Positions 1-7,878 of a stretch of 64,000 bases of DNA are shown here, in pieces. The notes beneath the pieces were generated by a model. That model saw nothing but the letters and a program-made list of their open reading frames with translations. It ran no database searches and was not told where the DNA came from. The stretch comes from JAVBMP01 sp031552195. Its GTDB lineage: Bacteria > Desulfobacterota > Desulfovibrionia > Desulfovibrionales > Desulfovibrionaceae. The stretch covers positions 4,088-68,087 of the forward strand of contig JAVBMT010000004.1 of assembly GCA_031552195.1 (NCBI GenBank), in the 5' to 3' direction. The position numbers and the translations under genes are program-made. Each line of letters begins with the position of its first letter. Within the stretch, counting starts at the first letter, position 1.

Positions 1-172
1 GAGCGCTCTAGCTAGATCACCTTTCCGTCTGATACCGTTTTTCCCGGCCTTAGATTCCTCAGGCCTTCCGCTTTCTGAAACGATTGAGCGCAGCGCATGA
101 CGGATAAAAGCGTGAAAAATGCATGGTCATCACAGCTTGCAGCGCTGAAGGCTGTTCCCCAGGAGATTGAAG

Positions 173-589
173 ATGAAACCCGTCATTCAGGAAGAGAAGT
201 CAGGCTGCGGCATCGCCAGTGTTGCGGCGGCGGTCGGAATTACCTATCAGGAGGCCAAAGAAGCGGCCAATGCCCTGGGCATTTACGCGGAAGACCGCGC
301 TCTTTGGTCGGATACCAAATATGTGCGGCGGATGCTTGCCCACTTCGGCAAAGCGGCGCAAGAGGGGGAAATCCCCTTTGTTTCATGGAGCGCCCTGCCT
401 GACTCGGCCCTGCTTGCCATTAAGTGGCATTTTAAGGAAGGCAAACCCTTTTGGCATTGGGCGCTCTTCGTTCGAGACCGTGACGGGAACGCGGCGGTGC
501 TTGACCCTAAAAAAGCGTTGAAATCAAATATCCGGAGAGATTTTTGGCGCATGAAGCCCAAATGGTTCATCCCGATTCTGGAAGGATAA
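173..589 (+). CDS. C39-like papain-fold protein
   Basis: Small 138-residue cytoplasmic protein with no signal peptide or membrane segment. The N-terminus has an SGCGIASVAAAVG stretch typical of the catalytic-cysteine helix of C39-like papain-fold peptidases (Cys in GCG). Later FWHWALFVRD and AVLDPK supply the usual His and Asp positions. The family includes bacteriocin-leader peptidases, but here there is no transporter or membrane part, so function is unknown; an intracellular cysteine peptidase or a catalytically retired relative are both possible. Start chosen at ATG 173 because AGGAG at 161-165 sits 7 bases upstream; the in-frame TTG at 167 would be too close to it. A strong bidirectional terminator follows. 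It is monocistronic here and convergent with the metal ATPase gene. Confidence 0.7.
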   Translation: MKPVIQEEKSGCGIASVAAAVGITYQEAKEAANALGIYAEDRALWSDTKYVRRMLAHFGKAAQEGEIPFVSWSALPDSALLAIKWHFKEGKPFWHWALFVRDRDGNAAVLDPKKALKSNIRRDFWRMKPKWFIPILEG

Positions 590-642
590 AAAAGACGCCA
601 TGCGGCGCGGGATTGTGAAAGTTTTCCGCAGTGTTGTAAAAT

Positions 643-680
643 GCGCCCCCGTCCAGTTCCGGACGGGGGCGCCGGTATTT
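643..680. terminator. Bidirectional Rho-independent terminator
   Basis: A perfect 12-bp GC-rich stem (GCGCCCCCGTCC and its complement) with a 6-base loop at 643-672 is followed by T-rich sequence in both directions. It lies between the convergent C39-like gene and metal ATPase gene and probably ends both transcripts. Confidence 0.85.
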
Positions 681-2617
681 TATCGCGCCGGCTGGTTTAC
701 CAGCGCGGGCGACGTTTGTGAAGACGTTGCCGGCAAGCCATCTTCATACCGGTATTTCCACTTCAGAAGACGGGCGGAATTGAGCACGATCAGCAATGCC
801 CCCGCGTTGTGCGCCAACGCGCCGACAACCGGCCCCATAAGCCCCACGGCCGCAAGCACCACGGTAATTAAATTGAGCGCCATGGACATGGTGATGTTGA
901 CCTTGATGGTCAGCGCCGTCTTTCTAGCCAGCATGATAAGCTGCGGCAGCTTTTTTATGTCATCGTGCACCAATACGGCGTCGGCGGCGTCCACGGCGAT
1001 GTCGCTGCCGACGCCGCCCATGGCCAGGCCGACATGGGCGGCTTTCAGGGCCGGAGCGTCGTTAATTCCGTCGCCGACCATGCAGACTTTATCGGCGTTG
1101 AGCCGCTGCAAGTCGTTTTTAATAATATTGACTTTATCTTCCGGCAACAGTTCGGCCTTTACCTGGTTGATGCCCACCGCTTCGGCGATGTTTTTCGCGG
1201 CCTGGGCGTTGTCGCCCGTCAACAGGGTAGTCCAGACGCATCCGTCATGCAGCCTGCGCACGGTTTCTCTGGCGTCTGGGCGCAAGGTGTCCGCCAGGGC
1301 TATAATTCCGGCGATAGCATTATCAATGCTGATATAAACGACCGTACTGCCGGATTCCTTGTGCTGTTCAACTGCCTTGGCAAGCTCCGCGTCCGGCTCC
1401 ATGCCGTTATCAAGCATAAGCTGCAAGGTTCCGCCAAGGGCCTGTTTTCCGTCAAGTTTCACCGACACGCCCCGCCCGGGAATAGCCGCGCACTGCTCGA
1501 CATCGCGCGGGGGTATGTTCTGGCTCCTGGCGTGGCGCACGATGGCCCGGCCCAAAGGATGCTCCGAGCGTTGCTCGATGGCGGCAGCAAGACCGAGCAG
1601 TTCAGCGTCGGTCATGCCGGGAAGGAAAGAGCGCACGGCCACAACTTCCGGTTTGCCGTGGGTCAGGGTGCCCGTTTTGTCGAAGACCACGCGGGTTACT
1701 TTCGCCAACCGCTCGAGGGCGTCGCCGGAAGAAATGAGAACACCGAAACGGGTCGCGTTGCCTATGCCCGCCATGATGGCCGTGGGCGTCGAGAGAACCA
1801 GGGCGCAGGGGCAGAAAACGACCAGAATGGTGACGGCCCTGATTATTTCCCCGGTATAGAGCCACGTGCCGACAGCCGTAAGCAAGGCGGCGACGACTAT
1901 CCAGGTAGCCCAGCGGTCCATGATGCGCACGATAGGCGTTTTCGAGGCGTCCGCCGACTCGACAAGGCGGATCATGCGTTGCAACGAACTGTCGCCGCCT
2001 ACCTTTGTGGCCAGCATGTCGAACGCGCCCAACTGGTTGACGGTTCCGCTGAAAACTTCATCGTTGACGTCTTTGTCCACCGGTAAAGATTCTCCGGTCA
2101 TAAGAGACTGGTCGACCGCCGTCTGCCCGGAGGATATTATGCCGTCAACGGCAATGGTTTCGCCGGGAAGCACCCGCAGCGTGTCGCCTACCCGCACGTC
2201 TTCCGCCGGAATGACCGCTTCGGAGCCGTTACGCAGAACGCGGGCCGTGCGGGGCGTCATATTGACGAGTTTTTCAATGCCTTCGCGGGCTTTGCGCACT
2301 GTGCGCTCCTCAAGCAGCGAACCGAGCGACATAATGAAAGCCACTTCGCCCGCCGCGAAGATTTCTCCGATATAAACGGCGGCAACCAAAGCCATTGCGA
2401 CCAGTACGTCCGCCTTTACGTCAAATTCGGTCACAAGGCCGATGACAGCCCCCTTGAGAATGGGAAAGCCGCACAGCACAACGGCCACCCACGCCGGATC
2501 AAAGGGCAGCGGACCTCGCAGGTTGAAAAAGCTGAATGCCAGGGTGATTCCGCCGATAACGGCGAACAGCAAATGACGTTTTTCCTCGTCCTCGAGAAAG
2601 TCCTTCAACGCGCCCAT
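680..2617 (-). CDS. P1B-type heavy-metal translocating ATPase
   Basis: 645-residue inner-membrane pump that should export a transition metal using ATP. Visible motifs: TGES actuator (174-177), CPC metal site in the sixth membrane helix (269-271), DKTGTLT with phosphorylated Asp about 313, SEHPLG of the nucleotide domain and GDGINDAP near residue 520. There is no N-terminal CxxC metal-binding domain; the protein starts directly at the membrane helices. The C-terminal helices carry MALN and AHNAGALLIVLN rather than the MxxSS pattern of Cu(I) pumps or the K/DGG residues of ZntA, so the cargo cannot be assigned. SD AGGAG lies 8 bases before ATG. Gene order csoR-ATPase on the same strand implies metal-controlled expression. 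A ~190 bp repeat occupies the gap between the two genes. Confidence 0.93.
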   Translation of the reverse strand: MGALKDFLEDEEKRHLLFAVIGGITLAFSFFNLRGPLPFDPAWVAVVLCGFPILKGAVIGLVTEFDVKADVLVAMALVAAVYIGEIFAAGEVAFIMSLGSLLEERTVRKAREGIEKLVNMTPRTARVLRNGSEAVIPAEDVRVGDTLRVLPGETIAVDGIISSGQTAVDQSLMTGESLPVDKDVNDEVFSGTVNQLGAFDMLATKVGGDSSLQRMIRLVESADASKTPIVRIMDRWATWIVVAALLTAVGTWLYTGEIIRAVTILVVFCPCALVLSTPTAIMAGIGNATRFGVLISSGDALERLAKVTRVVFDKTGTLTHGKPEVVAVRSFLPGMTDAELLGLAAAIEQRSEHPLGRAIVRHARSQNIPPRDVEQCAAIPGRGVSVKLDGKQALGGTLQLMLDNGMEPDAELAKAVEQHKESGSTVVYISIDNAIAGIIALADTLRPDARETVRRLHDGCVWTTLLTGDNAQAAKNIAEAVGINQVKAELLPEDKVNIIKNDLQRLNADKVCMVGDGINDAPALKAAHVGLAMGGVGSDIAVDAADAVLVHDDIKKLPQLIMLARKTALTIKVNITMSMALNLITVVLAAVGLMGPVVGALAHNAGALLIVLNSARLLKWKYRYEDGLPATSSQTSPALVNQPAR

Positions 2618-2630
2618 TTTTTTTACTCCT

Positions 2631-2821
2631 GGAGCAGATTAATTTCGGCTTTTTATCTATGGGCGTTGAGTTTTATGACTGTTATTTGCAACAGGGATAC
2701 AACTCAAAGCCTCTTTTTTTCAGAGGCGCAAAAAAGAAAGCCTTTTGCCAAGGCCCGCCGCGCCCTCCGCTTGCGGGCGGAGCATGTGCGCCGCCCGGGC
2801 ATTTTCGAAGTGAAAATGCCC
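2631..2821 (+). repeat. Dispersed repeat, body type 2, copy D
   Basis: About 190 bp filling the csoR-ATPase gap. It starts GGAGCAGATTAATTTCGGC, runs through a CAAAGCC/T-rich segment and GCCTTTTGCCAAGGCCCGCC, and ends in a perfect 10-bp hairpin (GGGCATTTTC and its complement) at 2797-2821 that touches the csoR stop codon. A diverged inverted copy lies after phoB (26605-26758). The ends resemble those of the type 1 repeats at 7.7, 14.6 and 24.7 kb, while the middle differs. Confidence 0.75.
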
Positions 2822-3096
2822 TAAGTCATGCGAGAGAACTGCTCTATCGCGTCGGTCAGTTTTTTCAGCGTATTTTCGGTGTCGCCCGCGGTTATGCCGG
2901 TCAATACGCAATGGTGCATGTGGCCTTCCAAAATAACCTGCCCTGTTTTATGCAGCGCGGATTTGGCGGCCCCGATCTGAACAAGGATATCTTCACAGGG
3001 CACGTCTTTCTGCACCATATTCATGATGCCGCGCACCTGCCCCTCAATCCTTTTCAGGCGGGCGACCACCGCATCCACATCCATACATTCGCGCAT
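2821..3096 (-). CDS. csoR: CsoR/RcnR-family metal-sensing repressor
   Basis: 91-residue all-helical repressor with the family N-terminus (DAVVARLKRIEGQVRGI). The metal ligands Cys34, His59 and Cys63 have the same 25- and 4-residue spacing as Cys36/His61/Cys65 of Mycobacterium tuberculosis CsoR, which binds Cu(I) and then leaves DNA. His61 and His62 are extra possible ligands. A palindromic operator with C4/G4 tracts sits 24 bases upstream of the start, the standard site for this family, so it should repress itself and the ATPase downstream. SD GAGGA precedes ATG 3096 by 4 bases; an in-frame ATG at codon 5 is an alternative. The C-H-C set favours copper but Ni or other metals are not excluded. 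Confidence 0.9.
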   Translation of the reverse strand: MRECMDVDAVVARLKRIEGQVRGIMNMVQKDVPCEDILVQIGAAKSALHKTGQVILEGHMHHCVLTGITAGDTENTLKKLTDAIEQFSRMT

Positions 3097-3118
3097 ATGT
3101 TCCTCACTTTGTGTACCT

Positions 3119-3137
3119 TATACCCCTATGGGGTATT
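3119..3137. promoter_or_regulatory. CsoR-type operator
   Basis: Near-perfect palindrome ATACCCCTATGGGGTAT at 3120-3136, with AT-rich flanks and C4/G4 arms around a 3-base centre. It matches the pattern of operators bound by CsoR-family tetramers. It lies immediately upstream of csoR and overlaps AT-rich promoter-like sequence. Confidence 0.85.
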
Positions 3138-3705
3138 ATAAATGAAAATGAATGTCAACATGATTTCATCACGCAATATTCTCTCAGGCAGTCTTTATCG
3201 CGTCTGGAAGCTCTCAGCCGAAGAAGTGGCGATCAGGCGCAAATCGGCGCAGGGGCGGACATTCCGGATACGGCAACGGGAAAAAACCGAACGGGACAGC
3301 CCGATGGAGAAAGGCCGGATTTCGCGGAGATAATCAGCATATGCGTTCAAACCGCCGATTGCGCGTGATCCACCGCGCCGCCGGTTCCTGCCGGATTTTG
3401 CGGCTGCGCGCTTGCGATTCCGGGGCAATGGATCGTTCGCTCCGGGTTTCCGCCCGTTGCGGATTTTTTTGCTGCATTATTCCGCGCCGAGTGATGCCGG
3501 AAAGCGGGGAAACCAGCTCTGTTGCTGGAGCCGGCAGCGCGGCAGCCAAGGTGTCCGGCATTTTAAAACCTCATGGCGGAAGCGGGGCGAAGACGCGCTT
3601 GGGAACGAGAGCGGCCCGATGGCGGCATGAATCAGTGATTCCAGATTTTCTCCAGAAATTGCAGGGCAGCGGATGATGCCTCTATCTTTTTCTTCCCGGA
3701 GCGCC
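3138..3705. other. Gene-free stretch
   Basis: About 570 bases between the csoR promoter and the 3' end of the TonB receptor gene. The short reading frames on both strands show no recognisable family, lack ribosome sites and overlap one another. I see no clear terminator for the receptor transcript and no repeat copy. It may be eroded coding DNA. Confidence 0.4.
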
Positions 3706-5775
3706 TCAGAACCTGTATGCCGCCTGCACCCCAAAGGAACGCGGTTCGCCCTGCTGCACGAGAGTTGTGCCTCCCCAGTTCATGCTTCTGTCATTATAAT
3801 TCGCGTTAAAAATATTCTTCGCCCATATCATGACGTCAATATTCTCGCCTTCATATCCGGCTTGGGCGTTTACCAGGGCGTATCCGTCATTGTTCAGCTC
3901 ATTTTTTATGTCGGAATAAAATGAACTCACGCCTGTAACGTTGGCGCCCACGACAAATCCCGATTCCCATCTGTAGTTGACGCCGGCCATATAGGAAAAC
4001 TCGGGAGCCCCGGGGCTGGTATTGCCGTCAAAATTGACCCCGCCGCTTTCCCAGTCTTCAAGCTTGCTGTTCAGATATCCCGCGGAGGCCATCAGGGTGA
4101 GCCCGGGCACGGGTTTATACCGCATATCAAATTCCACTCCGTACGAGCGGGCTTTGGCGGCATTCAGCACGTTTCTGTTATTGGGCGCGCCGATAAGCTC
4201 AATCACCTGTTTGTCTTCGATATCATTGTAGAAAGCGGAGATGTTCACCATAAGCCTGTCATCAAGCCACTTGCTCTTCAGGCCGATTTCATAGCTCCAA
4301 ATATATTCCGGGTCATAGGTGAACCGGTCTTTCGTGGTGGCGAAAGCGTAGTTAAACCCGCCGGAAAGATATCCTTTGGCGACCCTGGCATAGCTCATAA
4401 TTTCCGGCGTAAGGTCAAAGGCGAGAGTCGCGCTGGGCAAAAATTCCGTATAGGACAGCGTTTCGCCGAATGAATTACGTGGCATGCCGGGAAAAAGCTG
4501 CTCAATGTCCTTGTCGGCTTGAAGGTGGGCATATTCTATACGCCCACCCAAGGTAAGGTGCAACCGATCCAGGAAGTGCGCTGTGCCTTGCGCGAAAAAG
4601 GCGGCGCCTTTATCGGTCTGATCTGTATTTTGCATGTCCGCGTAAGTGACGTCAACGTCAACATCCTCATGATAGATATATACCCCGGCAAGCCAGTCAA
4701 ACGCCTTGCCTTTTTCCTGTTTTGAAGCGACGCGCAACTCTTCGCTCCACACAGTGACATCGTAGCCGATAGAGCTGTTTTCCATCATGGGCATGCTTAT
4801 CGGGGTCATGTCAAAGTCGTTGACCGTATCCTGCTTGTAATGGAACCTTCCGGTAACTGATGTGACGTCAAAAGAAGGAGCGGAGTATTTAATCTTCAAA
4901 ATCTCCGCATCGGCGTCAATATCCGACTTGTTCGCGCCGTCCCATGAAAGTTCGTTCCGGCCGGTGGCGAAAGGGCCGTCTATGAAACGGTATACGCCCA
5001 CGCCATCGTTGTAATGCTGCCCCTCAAGGATAAAGGAGACGTCCCAGTCTTCCGTCGGCGTCCACCGGACATTGCCGCGCGCGTTAAAGTGCTGCGCGCG
5101 CGCGGCGGTATCCGGCCCGGAAAGGTTTTCCATCCATCCGTCCGTGCTGTAGTTTTGAATCGATACACGTGCGGCGAGCGTGTCTTCAACAAGGGGCAGA
5201 TTAAAGCTGGCCCCTTCCTTGAAAAGGGGTTTCGCGGCGTCGGTATCCCACATTCCGGCTTCACCGTAAATTTTTCCGCCAAAGTCGCTGTCCGGCTGCC
5301 GGGTAATCACATTGATGACGCCAGCCTCCGAGTTGCGGCCATAAAGAGTGCCCTGCGGGCCTTTGAGCACTTCCACCCGCTCTATGTCCATAAAGTCCAG
5401 GTTCTGCATCTGATGGATAGGGTAGTTTATGCCGTCAACGTATACGCCCGCGGGAGAAAATACCTGTCCCTCAAAGCCGCCGACGCCGCGTATGGTGATC
5501 ATATTTTCATAACTGTTCTTGCGCAAAAAAAGGTTCGGCACATAGTTAGTCAAATCGTACAACCGCGTGATGTGCTGCTCTTCAAGCATCCGTTCTGTAT
5601 ACGCGTTCACGCTTGCCGGCACCTTCTGCGCGTCCTGTTCGGTTTTTTCCGCTGTCACCGTGATCGGATCGAGGTAGTACGTTTTTTCCTCATTTTTTTC
5701 TTCCGCCTGGGTTGAAAAAGGCAACGCCAACATCGCGCAGAGGACCGCCGGAAGAAGCAGCCGGTTTTTCTTCAT
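3706..5775 (-). CDS. TonB-dependent outer-membrane receptor (siderophore type)
   Basis: 689-residue outer-membrane receptor. A signal peptide (MKKNRLLLPAVLCAM to about residue 24) is followed by a TonB box region (DPITVTAEK), a plug domain with GVYVDGI and VEVLKGPQGTLYGRNSEAG, and a long beta-barrel ending in aromatic Phe (AAYRF). The plug and barrel style resembles the yersiniabactin receptor FyuA and related siderophore receptors. It should bring a ferric chelate into the periplasm using TonB energy. Start at ATG 5775 is set by GGAGG 8 bases upstream; earlier in-frame codons would precede the signal peptide. A Fur-box-like site lies about 80-100 bases upstream, so it probably has its own iron-controlled promoter although it follows the two ABC genes on the same strand. 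The exact ligand cannot be read from sequence. Confidence 0.92.
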   Translation of the reverse strand: MKKNRLLLPAVLCAMLALPFSTQAEEKNEEKTYYLDPITVTAEKTEQDAQKVPASVNAYTERMLEEQHITRLYDLTNYVPNLFLRKNSYENMITIRGVGGFEGQVFSPAGVYVDGINYPIHQMQNLDFMDIERVEVLKGPQGTLYGRNSEAGVINVITRQPDSDFGGKIYGEAGMWDTDAAKPLFKEGASFNLPLVEDTLAARVSIQNYSTDGWMENLSGPDTAARAQHFNARGNVRWTPTEDWDVSFILEGQHYNDGVGVYRFIDGPFATGRNELSWDGANKSDIDADAEILKIKYSAPSFDVTSVTGRFHYKQDTVNDFDMTPISMPMMENSSIGYDVTVWSEELRVASKQEKGKAFDWLAGVYIYHEDVDVDVTYADMQNTDQTDKGAAFFAQGTAHFLDRLHLTLGGRIEYAHLQADKDIEQLFPGMPRNSFGETLSYTEFLPSATLAFDLTPEIMSYARVAKGYLSGGFNYAFATTKDRFTYDPEYIWSYEIGLKSKWLDDRLMVNISAFYNDIEDKQVIELIGAPNNRNVLNAAKARSYGVEFDMRYKPVPGLTLMASAGYLNSKLEDWESGGVNFDGNTSPGAPEFSYMAGVNYRWESGFVVGANVTGVSSFYSDIKNELNNDGYALVNAQAGYEGENIDVMIWAKNIFNANYNDRSMNWGGTTLVQQGEPRSFGVQAAYRF

Positions 5776-5851
5776 AAAATATTCCCTCCAGATTTGGATA
5801 GTTATGCAGTTGCTCCGCAACCCGGGCGGAGTTGAGCCAGAGAATATTTAT

Positions 5852-5874
5852 GTATAATGATTTTCAATTTCATT
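5852..5874 (-). promoter_or_regulatory. Fur-box-like site before the receptor gene
   Basis: GTATAATGATTTTCAATTTC matches the GATAATGATAATCATTATC pattern over most of its length. It lies about 80-100 bases upstream of the receptor start and downstream of the ABC gene, consistent with an iron-repressed internal promoter. Assigned by eye only. Confidence 0.5.
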
Positions 5875-5916
5875 CTTGCATTCCACGAATTTTCAGTTGT
5901 ATTTCGCGCAAGCGGG

Positions 5917-7662
5917 CTACGCTTCTTGGGCGTGCATGCTCCAGCCCGCCGCTTCCTGCTGCAAGTTCCATAAATGGCTGTACAGTCCCTGATTCGCCAG
6001 CAGCTCTCCGTGTTTTCCCGCTTCGGCGACCCGGCCGTGGTCCAGCACGATGATCTGATCAGCATTTTCCACGGTGCGCAGCCTGTGGGCTATGATGACC
6101 ACGGTTTTATCAGCCACCAGGGCGTTGATGGCGCGCTGCACGTCTCTTTCGTTTTCAGGGTCAAGGGAAGCCGTGGCTTCATCCAGCAAAATGACGGGCG
6201 CGTTTTTGAGCAACGCGCGGGCGATGGAAATGCGCTGTTTTTCCCCGCCTGACAAGGTGCAGCCGCCTTCTCCCACCGCCGTATCGTAACCCTGCGGCAA
6301 GGCGGATATAAAATCGTGGCAGCAGGCCAGTTGCGCGGCCCGCTCAATTTCAGCGTCGGAGGCCTCCATGCGGCCGACCTTGATGTTGTTGCGTATACTG
6401 TCTTTGAACAGATAGACGTCTTGAAAGACCATGGAAACACGGCCGAGCAAACTTTCCGGGTCCATATTTTTTATGTCCCTGCCGGCCAGCGTTATCCGCC
6501 CTTCCTGAGTATCCCAGAACCTGGCTATCAGGCGCGCGATAGTGCTTTTGCCGCTTCCGGAAGGCCCAACCAGCGCCGTGAGGCCGCGTTCGGGCAAAGT
6601 AAAATTCACGTTCTGCAATACCGGAGCATCATTATACGCGAACCCCACCTGTTCGAAACGAATAGCTCCGCGGCCGGGAGCCGGTTCCTCGCCGGGCAGC
6701 GGACGTTCCGCCCTAATCTCCATAATTCTCTTGGCGCTGAGGGCGGTGTAGCGCAGTTCCGCATAATTGATAAGCGAAACGGAAAGAGGCTCCACAACCC
6801 GCATTCCGAGCAGCAGGCAGAGCAGGAACAAGGGAAGTGAGAGTTCGCCGCCAGTGAGCAGAAAGACGCCCGCGACGAGCGTGGCCGTGAGCCCGGAACG
6901 CAGAATCGCTATGGCCACCAACACCACGGGCACCACCAGCGCCTCCATGCGGATGGACTCGTTCATCAGGCGCTCAAAGGCTTCGCGCAGGCGGGCGAAA
7001 CGTTCGCCGGTCAGGTTGTGCGCTTTGATTTCCTTCATGCCGAGCAGATATTCCTGGAGGCGCCCGGCGCAGTCGGTCTTGGCGCGCATATGCCTCAGGC
7101 TTATCCGTTCCTGAAAGCCTTCCGACCAAAAAATGATGGCGCAGCAGGCCGGCATGGGCAAGAACATGGCCAAAGCCATCTGGGGACTGAAAAAGAGCAT
7201 GACTCCAAAAACGATGACCGGAAGGACAACCGCGCCGACAAGTTGCGGAACATAGAAAGACACCGAAACTTCCACATTGGTATAGTCGTTCAGCATCATG
7301 CTGGTGAGCGAGGCCGGGTCGCGGCGGCCCAGAAAGCCAAGGGAAAGCTTCCGCAAATGCTCCGCCAGGGCGATCCGCCCCTCGGCGGAAAGGTCGTAGG
7401 CCGCCGAAGCCGTTTTTTCGTGAGAGAACGCCCTTGCGGCGTATTCCACGGCAATCCACACGATCAATACGGCGCAGACGGTCCACAACTTCGCCATATC
7501 CATGGGAACGTCACGCGCATAGGAAAAGTAAATGGTATCGAAAACCACGAAGATCAGCAGGCTGGGAACGACCTGGCAGAGCCCGAGGAAAAGTGAAGAC
7601 AGGCAGGGAACCAGAAGTTCCCTGGGTTTGCCGCCGGTAATGTCGTAGAAAAAATTTTTCAT
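5917..7662 (-). CDS. Fused ABC half-transporter, YbtP/YbtQ-like (second of pair)
   Basis: 581-residue fusion of six membrane helices (residues ~15-310) with an ATPase domain (~335-570): Walker A GPSGSGKST, signature LSGGEKQR, Walker B ILLDEATASLDP, switch IIAHR. This is the exporter fold, but next to a homologous half-transporter, an AraC regulator and a siderophore receptor it matches the YbtP/YbtQ (Irp6/Irp7) arrangement, where the heterodimer imports ferric yersiniabactin. Start ATG 7662 has GGAGG 4 bases upstream. A repeat element separates it from its partner gene. A drug or peptide exporter role is the alternative; context favours iron-chelate import. Confidence 0.88.
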   Translation of the reverse strand: MKNFFYDITGGKPRELLVPCLSSLFLGLCQVVPSLLIFVVFDTIYFSYARDVPMDMAKLWTVCAVLIVWIAVEYAARAFSHEKTASAAYDLSAEGRIALAEHLRKLSLGFLGRRDPASLTSMMLNDYTNVEVSVSFYVPQLVGAVVLPVIVFGVMLFFSPQMALAMFLPMPACCAIIFWSEGFQERISLRHMRAKTDCAGRLQEYLLGMKEIKAHNLTGERFARLREAFERLMNESIRMEALVVPVVLVAIAILRSGLTATLVAGVFLLTGGELSLPLFLLCLLLGMRVVEPLSVSLINYAELRYTALSAKRIMEIRAERPLPGEEPAPGRGAIRFEQVGFAYNDAPVLQNVNFTLPERGLTALVGPSGSGKSTIARLIARFWDTQEGRITLAGRDIKNMDPESLLGRVSMVFQDVYLFKDSIRNNIKVGRMEASDAEIERAAQLACCHDFISALPQGYDTAVGEGGCTLSGGEKQRISIARALLKNAPVILLDEATASLDPENERDVQRAINALVADKTVVIIAHRLRTVENADQIIVLDHGRVAEAGKHGELLANQGLYSHLWNLQQEAAGWSMHAQEA

Positions 7663-7700
7663 TTCGCCTCCGCCCGTTGCGCGGGTTTTTCTTCCGCAAG

Positions 7701-7878
7701 AGCATTTTAACTTTGAAATATCTATGCAAGAATCGGTTTTGAATGTTGAAGGCTATATTATATCCGGCCAGCACAAGCCCAAGGCGGCTTGCGCTAAAAA
7801 CGCGCCGCGTTGCTCGCTTGCGGGCGTACGCTAGCACGACCGCCAGGTCATTTAAACTTTTTCAAAGTTAAAATGACC
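7701..7878 (+). repeat. Dispersed repeat, body type 1, copy A
   Basis: 178 bp element. The left end GCATTTTAACTTTGAAATAT and right-end TTTCAAAGTTAAAA are complementary. The middle carries GCAAGAATCGGTTTTGAATG, GCTCGCTTGCGGGCG and CGACCGCCAGG, shared with copies B and C. The right end folds into a 15-bp hairpin (GGTCATTT... against ...AAATGACC, one mismatch) at 7846-7878. The last ten codons and stop of the upstream ABC gene lie inside this hairpin. Confidence 0.85.

Noticed and set aside
600..2375. Long plus-strand frames opposite the metal ATPase
   Set aside because: They are the complement of a gene with full P-type ATPase motifs, have no ribosome sites and no family features.
3138..3705. 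Several 60-111 codon frames downstream of csoR
   Set aside because: Mutually overlapping on both strands, Arg/Ser-rich, with no ribosome site or recognisable domain.
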